This document shows, piece by piece, positions 42,767-50,703 of a DNA stretch of 64,000 nucleotides. A model generated the notes under the pieces. The model did no database searches and had not been told where the DNA came from. It saw only the letters and a program-made list of their open reading frames with translations. Positions within the stretch are counted from its first letter, which is position 1, and the number at the start of each line of letters is the position of its first letter. The position numbers were made by a program, and so were the translations under genes. The stretch is from Acidobacteriota bacterium (GTDB lineage: Bacteria > Acidobacteriota > Terriglobia > Terriglobales > Acidobacteriaceae): assembly GCA_003225005.1 (NCBI GenBank), contig QIAN01000306.1, forward strand, positions 43,529-107,528, given 5' to 3'.

Positions 42767-43981
42767 ATGCCTAAGGGAATGCGCTTCCTTCGCCTGCTAG
42801 TGTCCTTCGCCACGTGGTTGCTCTTTGCCCAACCGATATGGGCGGCACACGTCAACACACACACGCTGAATAACAAGAAAGTAAAATCCCAGAAGATCAG
42901 TGAGAGCCAGAGCACCCGTCGGCACATACGCCGGTTGGCGCGGACCCGGGTTACGCGGACTTCGGTGCATACGCGCCGACATCGCTATCACGAGCGCTTC
43001 TTCACCAGTTCTTTCGCCAACGACCTAGTCGAAGCCGACATGACCGCCGGGGAAGATCCAATGGTGCGGCAGGCGGCCATCGATGCTCTGGGCAACATGA
43101 ACGGCACGGTCGTGGCGATTCAGCCGACCAGCGGCCGGATACTGGCCATGGTGAATCAGAGACTGGCGCTTTCGAGCGGCGCGCAACCCTGCTCGACCAT
43201 TAAACTTTCCGTCGCCTTGGCAGCGCTCAGTGAAGGGCTGATCTCGAAAGAGACCGAGATCGCACTGGGACGCCGCAGCCGAATGAATCTGACTATGGCG
43301 CTGGCGCACTCCAACAACGCCTACTTCGAATCCCTCGGGCGCAGCCTCGGCTTTGAGAAGGTGGCTTACTATGCGCACGAATACGGACTTGGCGAGTTGG
43401 CCGGATATCACATCGCCGGCGAACAACCGGGAACGTATCCCCAGGAAGTGATTCCGGCAAAGCTCGGAGGCGTCGGCAAGATGTGTTCGTTCGGTGAGGG
43501 CATTTCGATGACGCCCCTGCAACTGGGAGCGATGCTAGCGGCGATCGCCAACGGCGGCACGTTGTACTACCTGCAGCATCCAACGACCGCTGCAGAAGTG
43601 GCAAATTTTGAGCCGCGGGTGAAGCGGCAGTTGGATATTGCCCCCCTGGTGCCGGAAATTTCTGACGGCATGATGGGCGCAGTCGAGTACGGCACCGCGC
43701 GCAGTGTGCGCCTCAACTTTAGCGAAGAAGAGATTCTGGGCAAGACTGGAACTTGCTCGCGTGCTGGAACGCGCTTTGGCTGGTTCGCCTCTTACGCGAA
43801 TACGAGCATCGGACGCGTTGTGGTGGTAGTGTTCCTTCAGGGAGGGCGAGCGACTTTTGGCCCGAAGGCAGCGGAGATTGCAGGTCACATGTACCGTAAC
43901 TTGTATGACCACAATTTTTTCGTTGCCGGACCGAGCCAGCCCGCGACGGCGACGGTGATGAAAGTCAGCGACACTCAATAG
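42767..43981 (+). CDS. Secreted penicillin-binding transpeptidase-domain protein
   Basis: A 404-residue exported protein with all three penicilloyl-serine transferase motifs: STIK at about 142, SNN at about 181 and KTG at about 325. The signal peptide is MPKGMRFLRLLVSFATWLLF, ending near WAA. A basic linker of about 60 residues rich in Arg/His/Thr follows (RRLARTRVTRTSVHTRRH), and then the TP domain. The N-terminal dimerisation domain of class B PBPs is absent. It might modify peptidoglycan at the septum, given its place after ftsZ (345 bp downstream). D,D-transpeptidase, carboxypeptidase or beta-lactamase-like activity are alternatives. Confidence 0.8.
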   Translation: MPKGMRFLRLLVSFATWLLFAQPIWAAHVNTHTLNNKKVKSQKISESQSTRRHIRRLARTRVTRTSVHTRRHRYHERFFTSSFANDLVEADMTAGEDPMVRQAAIDALGNMNGTVVAIQPTSGRILAMVNQRLALSSGAQPCSTIKLSVALAALSEGLISKETEIALGRRSRMNLTMALAHSNNAYFESLGRSLGFEKVAYYAHEYGLGELAGYHIAGEQPGTYPQEVIPAKLGGVGKMCSFGEGISMTPLQLGAMLAAIANGGTLYYLQHPTTAAEVANFEPRVKRQLDIAPLVPEISDGMMGAVEYGTARSVRLNFSEEEILGKTGTCSRAGTRFGWFASYANTSIGRVVVVVFLQGGRATFGPKAAEIAGHMYRNLYDHNFFVAGPSQPATATVMKVSDTQ

Positions 43982-44016
43982 CCCAGAAACAACAGAAGAA
44001 CCACAATTAGATCTCG

Positions 44017-44047
44017 AAAAGGGCCTCTCAAAAAACGAGGCCCTTTT
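44017..44047. terminator. Bidirectional terminator between the transpeptidase and ABC genes
   Basis: AAAAGGGCCTC (44017-44027) pairs perfectly with GAGGCCCTTTT (44037-44047) across a 9-nt loop. The A and T runs on the two sides allow termination on both strands. It lies 36 bp after the transpeptidase-domain stop, between convergent genes. Confidence 0.9.
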
Positions 44048-44134
44048 CTAGTTGTGCCGGCCCGGGAACCGACCGCAATCCGTGTCAACACGTTAATGAT
44101 TTCCAAGATGAATGACGGCTAGTCTTGACTGGAG

Positions 44135-44162
44135 GGTTGCACTGTAACGGTTGCACTGTAAC
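44135..44162. repeat. Perfect 14-bp tandem duplication
   Basis: GGTTGCACTGTAAC occurs twice in a row (44135-44148, 44149-44162) in the 3' gap between convergent genes. It is possibly a recent slippage event; no role is apparent. Confidence 0.8.
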
Positions 44163-44211
44163 AACGAGCACCTGCGCTCCGCGTGGAGGCGGCAATCAGC
44201 CCCATACAGGC

Positions 44212-44964
44212 TTAACGCCGCGGGCCTTTGCTCTCATCGCTGGCAATGACTCCATCCTTGATGTGAACCACACGGTGAGCGTATCCCGCGATATCGTTCT
44301 CGTGCGTTACCAGGACGATGGTATTGCCTTCCGATTGCAGGCGGTCGAACAGAGCCATGATTTCGTTGCCCGTCTGGGAGTCGAGATTTCCGGTGGGCTC
44401 GTCAGCCAGGATGATCGAAGGCTTATTGACCAAAGCGCGTGCAATGGCGACACGCTGCCGCTGGCCGCCCGATAGCTCATTGGGCTTGTGGGTCATACGC
44501 GACTCCATGCCCACGGCCGCAAGGGTGCCTTTGGCTCGCTCCATCCGTTGCTCCGTGGGAATGCCCGCGTAAATCAGAGGTAACTCCACGTTGTGGAGTG
44601 CAGTAGCGCGGGCCAGAAGATTGAAGGTCTGAAAGACGAAGCCGATCTCTTTGTTGCGGATGCGGGCAAGTTCATCGTCGTCCAGTTCGCTGACCAGTTG
44701 GCTGTTGAGCCAATATTGACCCCTGGTGGGCGTGTCGAGGCAGCCGATAAGATTCATCAAAGTGGACTTGCCCGATCCCGAAGGACCCATGATGGCAACA
44801 TACTCGCCGCGCTCGATGCGGAGGTTTACGCCACGCAATGCATGTACCTGCTGCTCGGAGCCCATATCGTAGGTCTTCCATAAGTCTTCGGCCGCGATCA
44901 TGCAGGTTTCTGGCGGCGCCGAGGCGGCGGTATTTGCCATGCTTATGATTTCGGCGGTTGCCAT
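44212..44964 (-). CDS. ABC transporter ATP-binding protein (MacB/LolD type)
   Basis: A 250-residue ATPase subunit. Walker [10 protein letters not shown] is at about 60, the Q-loop is VFQTFNLL, the signature is [15 protein letters not shown] at about 160, Walker B is [13 protein letters not shown], and the H-loop is LVTHEND. The pattern (long N-terminal part, GCLDTPTRG) is typical of the MacB/LolD/FtsE subfamily. ATG 44964 is chosen: GACCAGGAG on its strand is 7 bp upstream. It follows the membrane-fusion adaptor gene by about 127 bp. No FtsX/MacB-type permease is encoded after it, where one would be expected. Confidence 0.9.
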   Translation of the reverse strand: MATAEIISMANTAASAPPETCMIAAEDLWKTYDMGSEQQVHALRGVNLRIERGEYVAIMGPSGSGKSTLMNLIGCLDTPTRGQYWLNSQLVSELDDDELARIRNKEIGFVFQTFNLLARATALHNVELPLIYAGIPTEQRMERAKGTLAAVGMESRMTHKPNELSGGQRQRVAIARALVNKPSIILADEPTGNLDSQTGNEIMALFDRLQSEGNTIVLVTHENDIAGYAHRVVHIKDGVIASDESKGPRR

Positions 44965-45091
44965 ATTCTTCTCCTGGTCGGGTTGGGCCACTGACCTCTC
45001 CGATCTTTCGGTTTCAATCCTGCCTCGTCCGTGAGCCCTGCTCCGTAGTCAATCTGACTACTCACTGTTGGACGAACCGGGTCGGCAAAAG

Positions 45092-46486
45092 TTATGTTGT
45101 TTCGTCTTCCTTCTTCGGGGCCGAGTTGTCTACCTTAATGCTGGCTCCGGGACGAAGCGTGCGCAAAACTTTGTAACTACCGGTAACGACTTCGTCGCCG
45201 TCTTTTAGGCCATCCAGCACTTCGACGTCGGTCGTACCGGTCACTCCGGTCTGCACGGGTACGAACTCAGCCTTGTGATTGCGAAGGACGAACACACCCT
45301 GAATGGCGGCATCTTTCTGCTCCTTGGATGCCGTTTCCTTCGGAGCTGGCGCCGCCGCATGCACCGATCCAGCGGATGTATCCTGCTTCGCCAGCTGCGC
45401 CCGGGTTCGGATGGTCAACGCCTGAATCGGAATGGCGAGCGCATTGCTCCGCGTCGCGGTGGTAATTCTCGCAGTCGTCGAGAGCCCCGGACGCAAATCA
45501 GAAGGCGGATCCTCGACGGTCACCACCACCTTGAAGTCTTTTGCTTCTTCGCTGGCAGTTGTCTGCTGAGAAGTGGCCACTCCCGTGGAGCGGACAATGG
45601 CGTTATCGCCAATCTCCGATACAACGCCATGAAACACTTTCCTGGGAATGGCATCTATGGTGACGTCGGCCGGCTGGCCCAAGCGCAGGTTCACGATGTC
45701 GGTTTCGTCCACCTTCACTTCAGCAGTAATGATCGACATATCGGCGAGCGCCATTAGCGTGCTGCCGGGAGAATTCTGGATCCCGATGACGACCGTCTCG
45801 CCTTCCCGAACCGGCAAGTTAGTAATGACTCCGTCGAAAGGGGCGCGGTAGGTGGTCTTTTGCAGCACGTCGGTGACGCGGGTAAGATTGGCGCGGGCCT
45901 GAGATATGTGCTGGTCGGAGGAATCCTTCTGCGCTTTTGCCTGAGCGACGCGGGCTTGAGCCTGAGCCAGTCCGGCGTCAGCCGTAGCCCAAGCGTTTTT
46001 GCGACTGTCAAAATCGGACTTCGCAATGAGTCCATCTTTAAACAGGCCTTGAGCGCGCTCCCAATCAAGCTTGCTGCGGTCGTAGTCCGCTTTGGCGCGA
46101 AGCAAGTCTGCTTCCGCAGTTCTCAGGCCGGCATCAGCAGCCACAGCGTCAGTCTGGGCTGCCTGCGCGGAAGCCTCGGTGGCACTCACGTCGGCCGAAG
46201 ATTGCACGTTCTCTAGCTGAGCCAGCAATTGACCCTTCTTCACGTGATCGCCCTCCTTGACGTACAGGCGGGTGATCTTGCCAAAAGCATTAGCGCCAAT
46301 ATTGACGTAGGTCTTCGGCCTGATCTCGCCCGAGGCGCTCACTACAGACGCTAACTCCTGCCGCTGCACCTTGCCGCTTTGCACCGTGACGACGTTCTTG
46401 CCGCTCTGATGCACGGCAAAACCGACGATGATCCCCAATAGCAGGGCCACGCCCGCGCCGATAGCAATTCTCTTCCAAAGTTTCAT
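45092..46486 (-). CDS. Membrane-fusion (periplasmic adaptor) protein, MacA/HlyD type
   Basis: A 464-residue adaptor. An N-terminal anchor (LWKRIAIGAGVALLLGIIVG) is followed by a lipoyl-like half (VVSASGEIRPKTYVNIGANAFGK-type region), a long alpha-hairpin (about 95-200, repeated A-Q-A-R patterns), the second lipoyl half (TYRAPFDGVITNLPVREGE) and beta-barrel domains. The C-terminus has VTGSYKVLRTLRPGASI. The frame opens at TTG 46498, but ATG 46486 is preferred. With the downstream ATPase it should form a MacAB-like efflux pump. The permease and outer-membrane channel are not encoded in this window. Confidence 0.88.
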   Translation of the reverse strand: MKLWKRIAIGAGVALLLGIIVGFAVHQSGKNVVTVQSGKVQRQELASVVSASGEIRPKTYVNIGANAFGKITRLYVKEGDHVKKGQLLAQLENVQSSADVSATEASAQAAQTDAVAADAGLRTAEADLLRAKADYDRSKLDWERAQGLFKDGLIAKSDFDSRKNAWATADAGLAQAQARVAQAKAQKDSSDQHISQARANLTRVTDVLQKTTYRAPFDGVITNLPVREGETVVIGIQNSPGSTLMALADMSIITAEVKVDETDIVNLRLGQPADVTIDAIPRKVFHGVVSEIGDNAIVRSTGVATSQQTTASEEAKDFKVVVTVEDPPSDLRPGLSTTARITTATRSNALAIPIQALTIRTRAQLAKQDTSAGSVHAAAPAPKETASKEQKDAAIQGVFVLRNHKAEFVPVQTGVTGTTDVEVLDGLKDGDEVVTGSYKVLRTLRPGASIKVDNSAPKKEDETT

Positions 46487-46498
46487 GTTGGTCGTCAA

Positions 46499-46917
46499 AA
46501 TCCGGGGTTTGAGGTCTGGGTTGAAAAGAGCTTGGACCCCAATCGAGACCAGATCCGTTGGGCACTACCAGACTTCCCGCTAACCCGCGCCAACCGGCTT
46601 CGTGATTAACGAACACATCTTCTGGTACGCTGATGTCGACCGGAAAGTTCCCACCGACAACAGTGAAGCGGCCGAGACTGCCGTAGTCGAGACTTGTCGT
46701 AACTGAGACTTGCCGCAACTTGGACCGACGCCACCCGCCCTGACAAATCATTATATCTTGCCCCCGAAATGGTCGGGCAACTCGGCTGCAGCGCATGCGC
46801 TTCTAACCACGCAGATCGGATTGCTGAATCCGTTCTCTGGTCGTGACTCAACCTTGCTTTCACACAGCGAAAGAGCCTAAAATAAGCAGACAAAGGTTGT
46901 CTGGCAGGAGCCCTCTC
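46499..46917. promoter_or_regulatory. Divergent gap with three direct repeats
   Basis: 419 bp between the adaptor gene (minus) and the GWxTD gene (plus). The plus strand carries three consecutive copies of a ~16-bp word: 46674-46688 (15 bp), 46689-46704 and 46705-46720, consensus GAGACTTGYCGYAACT. The last two match at 14 of 16 positions. They lie about 190-235 bp upstream of the adaptor start and may be a repeated operator. No ORF in the gap looks real. Confidence 0.45.
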
Positions 46918-48663
46918 ATGGTCCGGGTAGGTTCGCGCAGCATAATTTTTCTTGCTTTTTTAGCCGCCTCGACTTGTCTAGGAGGTTCGGCCGTCGCCCA
47001 GAATGACAAGCCCAGTGATAGCCCCGCGAGCGGCTCTGCTAGCCCGACCCAGGCCCCGGCAGACAATGAAGTCGATCCTCTCAAGCGCGCACCCAGTGAA
47101 AAACAAAAGAAACAGCAAAAGAAAGCGCTGAAGACCGAGCTTACTAAGCAATATAAGAAGTGGCTGGATGAAGACGTCGTCTGGATCATTTCCGACGAGG
47201 AGAGAGCGGCTTTCAAACAGCTCAGCAACGACGAAGAGCGCGACCAGTTCATCGAGGCCTTCTGGCAGCGCCGCGATCCGACTCCCGACACCGAAGAGAA
47301 CGAATACAAAGAAGAGCACTATCAGCGCATCGCCTACGCCAACGAGCACTTCGCCGCCGGCATTCCGGGATGGAAGAGTGATCGCGGCCGCATCTACGTT
47401 ATGTATGGCAAGGCCGATGAGGTAGAGTCTCACCCGTCCGGCGGAAGTTATGAGCGGCCTATGGAAGAAGGCGGCGGCGAGACCTCCACATTTCCGTTTG
47501 AACAATGGCGTTATCGCTATTTGGAGGGCATCGGACAGGAAGTCATCATCGAATTTGTCGACACCTGCATGTGTGGCGATTACCACATGACCATGGATCG
47601 CTCCGAGAAGGATGCTCTCCTCTACACGCCCAACGCCGGTTTGACCATGTGGGAGCAGATGGGAATGGCCAACAAGGCCAGCCGATTTAGTGGCGGAGGC
47701 CTGGAGAGATTGGGAACTGGGCCAATGAGCGCGAGCCAGTCTACTAAGCAGTTCGATCGGTTGGAGCAGTTCGCCAAGCTGCAAGCACCGCCTCCGGTGA
47801 AGTTCAAAGACCTGGAAGAAATCGTCAACACGAAAATGATCGTGAATCTGATGCCCTTCGACGTGCGGGCCGATTTTGTCAAAGTGACGGGCGACACCGT
47901 ACTGGTTCCAGTCACGGTACAAATGAAGAATCGCGATATCACTTTTGTGAATAAGGATGGCGTGCAGCGTGGAACCGTGAATATCTTTGGCCGGGTCACG
48001 ACGTTGACGGGCCGCGTAGTACAGACTTTTGAGGACACAGTGCAGGTGGACGTACCTGCCGAGTTACTACCCCGCACCGCGGAGAATTCGTCGGTTTATT
48101 GGAAGGCACTACCGCTGCGGCCGGGCCGCTACAAGTTCGACGTTGCCGTAAAAGACGTGAATGGCGATCGGAAGGGTTCCTGGAGCAGAGGTGTTGTAGT
48201 GCCGGATTTCTCCGATGACAAGCTGGCCACTTCGACGTTGATCGTGGCCGACCAGATGGAGTCAGTACCTTCTAAAAATGTGGGTACGGGCAGCTTCGTC
48301 ATCGGAACCACCAAAGTCCGGCCTCGTGTGGCCCCTTCGAATGGAAAGCCGGCGACCTTCAAGAAAGATAAAGATCAGAAGCTGAATTTCTGGATGCAGG
48401 TCTATAATCTGGGCGTGGACGAGAAGACGCACAAGCCTTCCGCCACCTTCGAGTATCAGATCACTAACGTTGCAACCAAAAAGTCGGTGGTCCAGAAACT
48501 GGAATCCACTGATCAGATGAGTAATGTGGGGGAGCAAGTGACCCTGCAAAAAACGATTGCCGCAGCGAACCTGCAGCCCGGCGTGTATAAGATCGAAATC
48601 AAAGTGAACGACAACATCTCCAAGCAAACGGCTGATCCTTCTGCCACGTTCGCCGTGGAGTAG
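46918..48663 (+). CDS. Secreted GWxTD-domain protein
   Basis: A 581-residue exported protein. The signal peptide MVRVGSRSIIFLAFLAASTC ends near SAVA. A charged linker (EKQKKQQKKALKTELTKQYKKW) leads to the GWxTD-type core at about residue 80 (KWLDEDVVWIISDEERAAF), followed by FWQRRDPTPDTEENEYKEE and GRIYVMYGKADEVESHP, typical of this domain of unknown function. The C-terminal half has beta-sandwich-like segments. ATG 46918 follows GGAG at 46907. It is followed within 9 bp by a beta-barrel gene, so the two are likely an operon. GWxTD proteins are common in Acidobacteria and Bacteroidota envelopes; their role is unknown. Confidence 0.85.
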   Translation: MVRVGSRSIIFLAFLAASTCLGGSAVAQNDKPSDSPASGSASPTQAPADNEVDPLKRAPSEKQKKQQKKALKTELTKQYKKWLDEDVVWIISDEERAAFKQLSNDEERDQFIEAFWQRRDPTPDTEENEYKEEHYQRIAYANEHFAAGIPGWKSDRGRIYVMYGKADEVESHPSGGSYERPMEEGGGETSTFPFEQWRYRYLEGIGQEVIIEFVDTCMCGDYHMTMDRSEKDALLYTPNAGLTMWEQMGMANKASRFSGGGLERLGTGPMSASQSTKQFDRLEQFAKLQAPPPVKFKDLEEIVNTKMIVNLMPFDVRADFVKVTGDTVLVPVTVQMKNRDITFVNKDGVQRGTVNIFGRVTTLTGRVVQTFEDTVQVDVPAELLPRTAENSSVYWKALPLRPGRYKFDVAVKDVNGDRKGSWSRGVVVPDFSDDKLATSTLIVADQMESVPSKNVGTGSFVIGTTKVRPRVAPSNGKPATFKKDKDQKLNFWMQVYNLGVDEKTHKPSATFEYQITNVATKKSVVQKLESTDQMSNVGEQVTLQKTIAAANLQPGVYKIEIKVNDNISKQTADPSATFAVE

Positions 48664-48671
48664 CCGACTTC

Positions 48672-50360
48672 TTGATCCCAGGGGTGGGTGGAGTGATCCT
48701 TCGCAGGTTCGGAACTTGGGCGCTGCTGTTCGGCCTGACGCTTCCGGTCTGGGCAGCTCAACAGCCCGGTGCGATATCGGGACACGTACGCAACGCCACG
48801 GGTGTGCCGCAAATGGGCGCGATCGTGGAAGTGATCGGCGCCGCTGCTCACAGCCCGACTGTCTTCACTGACGAAGCCGGATTCTTTTCGGCGAGCGGGT
48901 TGTTGCCGGGTGTGTACAGCATTAAAGTTTCCGCTGCTTCTTTCCTTCCGGCTCTCCGTGAGCGCATTGGTTTGCGTCCGGGAGCGAGCGTCAATGTGAA
49001 CGTCACGCTGAACACGCTTCTGGGAGCCATTCAAGTCGGACCCTTGCGTGTCGCTAGCGATGACGAAGACTGGAAGTGGACGCTGCGCTCCGTAGCCAAT
49101 CGTCCAATCCTGCGCGTGTTCGATGGCCCTGCGGAAAAAGAAAATCACGAAACCACGGGCAGCCTTTCCTTCTTGGCTGGCTCGGCGGCTGGCGGTTACG
49201 GCAGCGGCTCCGAGCTGAGCACGGGATTTTCTGTGGAGCGTTCGATTTTCTCCGCGGGACACGTCGGCGTAAGCGGTAACGTCGGCTATGGAGAAGGCCT
49301 TCCCGCTGCGGTCCTTCGCACGACTTACTCGCACAAGCGTGCGGATGGCTCGGAGCCGTCAGTCGCACTGACTATGCGGCGTTTCGCGCCTTCTAATCCC
49401 AATCTGCATAACGCTGCGCTGCAGGCGCTGGCGCTGGCCGTGGGCGATGACTTTTCCGTCGGCGATGTGGTGGAACTGAAGTTCGGCAGCGAACTGCAGA
49501 CCATCCAGTTCCTCGGACGGGTGACCGCATTCCGGCCTTATGGTTCGGCCGATCTGCATCTTTCGCCCAACACCGTTTTGGAATATTCCTATGCCACCTC
49601 TCTGCCGGATAGTCGCAGAGAAAAAGGTTTCGATTCATCCCCAGCAGATTTGAGTGAATCGAATCCGCGAGTGAGCATGCAGGACTACAACACCAAGATA
49701 GAGCGTGCTCACCATCAGGAGGTCAGTCTTTCGCGGCGAATCGGCAAGAACAACCTGCAGTTGGCCGCGTTCTCCGACCGCGTCGGGGATACGGCTCTTA
49801 CCGGTACTGGCGATGTGAGCGCGGCCGGCGGGTTCCTCCTGCCCGACGTTTATTCCGGAACCTTCAGCTATGCGGGCAATAATTTGCGGACCCAGGGTCT
49901 GCGGGTTGTGCTGCAGCGCAAATTTTCTTCCGATCTCACCGCCACTTTGGATTACGCCTACGGGGGTGTCCTCGATCTTGCCCAGCCAAATGTGGAACTC
50001 GAGGTTGCCAGGCAATTGATCACAACCCAGAAGCGCCACGCCGTGGCAGCAAAATTGAGCGGAAGTCTGCCTCGTACTCACACTCGTTGGATCACTTCTT
50101 ACCGCTGGGTGAATGGTCCCGGCCTCACGCCGGTGGACATGTTCAATGCTTCAGCGGGTCAAAGCGATCCCTACTTGAACATTTTTATTCGTCAGCCCAT
50201 TCCAACTCTCGGCTTCCTTCCCTCCCACATGGAAGCAGTGATTGACGTGCGCAATCTTCTGGCGCAGGGCTATGTGCCAGTCCTTGGTCAGGATGGACAA
50301 ACCGTCTACCTGGTGCAATCCGCTCGGTCAGTGCGTGGCGGAGTTGCTTTTACCTTTTAG
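48672..50360 (+). CDS. Carboxypeptidase-regulatory-like / beta-barrel outer-membrane protein
   Basis: A 562-residue exported protein. After a signal peptide (RRFGTWALLFGLTLPVWAAQQ) there is a CarboxypepD_reg-like domain at about 30-115 (GAISGHVRNATGVPQMGAI, GVYSIKVSAASFLP). About 420 residues follow with alternating hydrophobic strands, and the chain ends in GGVAFTF, a terminal aromatic as in outer-membrane barrels. TTG 48672 is the first start; GTG 48693 would give a cleaner signal peptide. It starts 9 bp after the GWxTD gene and probably forms an operon with it. The barrel is shorter than that of a TonB receptor, and no plug is obvious. Confidence 0.75.
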   Translation: MIPGVGGVILRRFGTWALLFGLTLPVWAAQQPGAISGHVRNATGVPQMGAIVEVIGAAAHSPTVFTDEAGFFSASGLLPGVYSIKVSAASFLPALRERIGLRPGASVNVNVTLNTLLGAIQVGPLRVASDDEDWKWTLRSVANRPILRVFDGPAEKENHETTGSLSFLAGSAAGGYGSGSELSTGFSVERSIFSAGHVGVSGNVGYGEGLPAAVLRTTYSHKRADGSEPSVALTMRRFAPSNPNLHNAALQALALAVGDDFSVGDVVELKFGSELQTIQFLGRVTAFRPYGSADLHLSPNTVLEYSYATSLPDSRREKGFDSSPADLSESNPRVSMQDYNTKIERAHHQEVSLSRRIGKNNLQLAAFSDRVGDTALTGTGDVSAAGGFLLPDVYSGTFSYAGNNLRTQGLRVVLQRKFSSDLTATLDYAYGGVLDLAQPNVELEVARQLITTQKRHAVAAKLSGSLPRTHTRWITSYRWVNGPGLTPVDMFNASAGQSDPYLNIFIRQPIPTLGFLPSHMEAVIDVRNLLAQGYVPVLGQDGQTVYLVQSARSVRGGVAFTF

Positions 50361-50703
50361 GCGTCTTCTTACTAGGCGGTCTTCCTATCTATTCTCATCC
50401 GGTTATTCGGCCTCCGCGCGTCTTAGTGTGAGTGTGATCCCGAGCGAAGTCTGGGACCTATGCACTTCTTCATTTTCAAGCTATAATTAAGAGGCTATGA
50501 GGCGCGCCCGAGGGATATGCTACAGATTCCCATAGCGCTTGCTCCCAAATAGCGTATTCCCATCCTTTGCGACTATCCTAAGTAACTGATAAATAGAACC
50601 ATAACCAGCGTTAGCGATTTGGCTTTCAAGCTGCAATGTAATTCGAATACACCTATACCCACCTTGTGCCAAGATATTTCAGGTTTTGTTGGAGGAGAGA
50701 GAT
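50361..50703. promoter_or_regulatory. Gap upstream of the TonB-dependent receptor
   Basis: 343 bp without a gene. TATAAT occurs near 50483 as a possible -10 box, with no clear -35. 50435-50459 contains TCCCGAGCGAAGTCTGGGA, a short palindrome resembling common interspersed intergenic repeats. A GGAGGAGAGAG ribosome-binding site just precedes the receptor start. Confidence 0.35.

Noticed and set aside
46290..46796. A 168-codon minus-strand frame upstream of the adaptor
   Set aside because: It overlaps the adaptor's N-terminus in another frame and runs through the direct repeats; no protein-like features.
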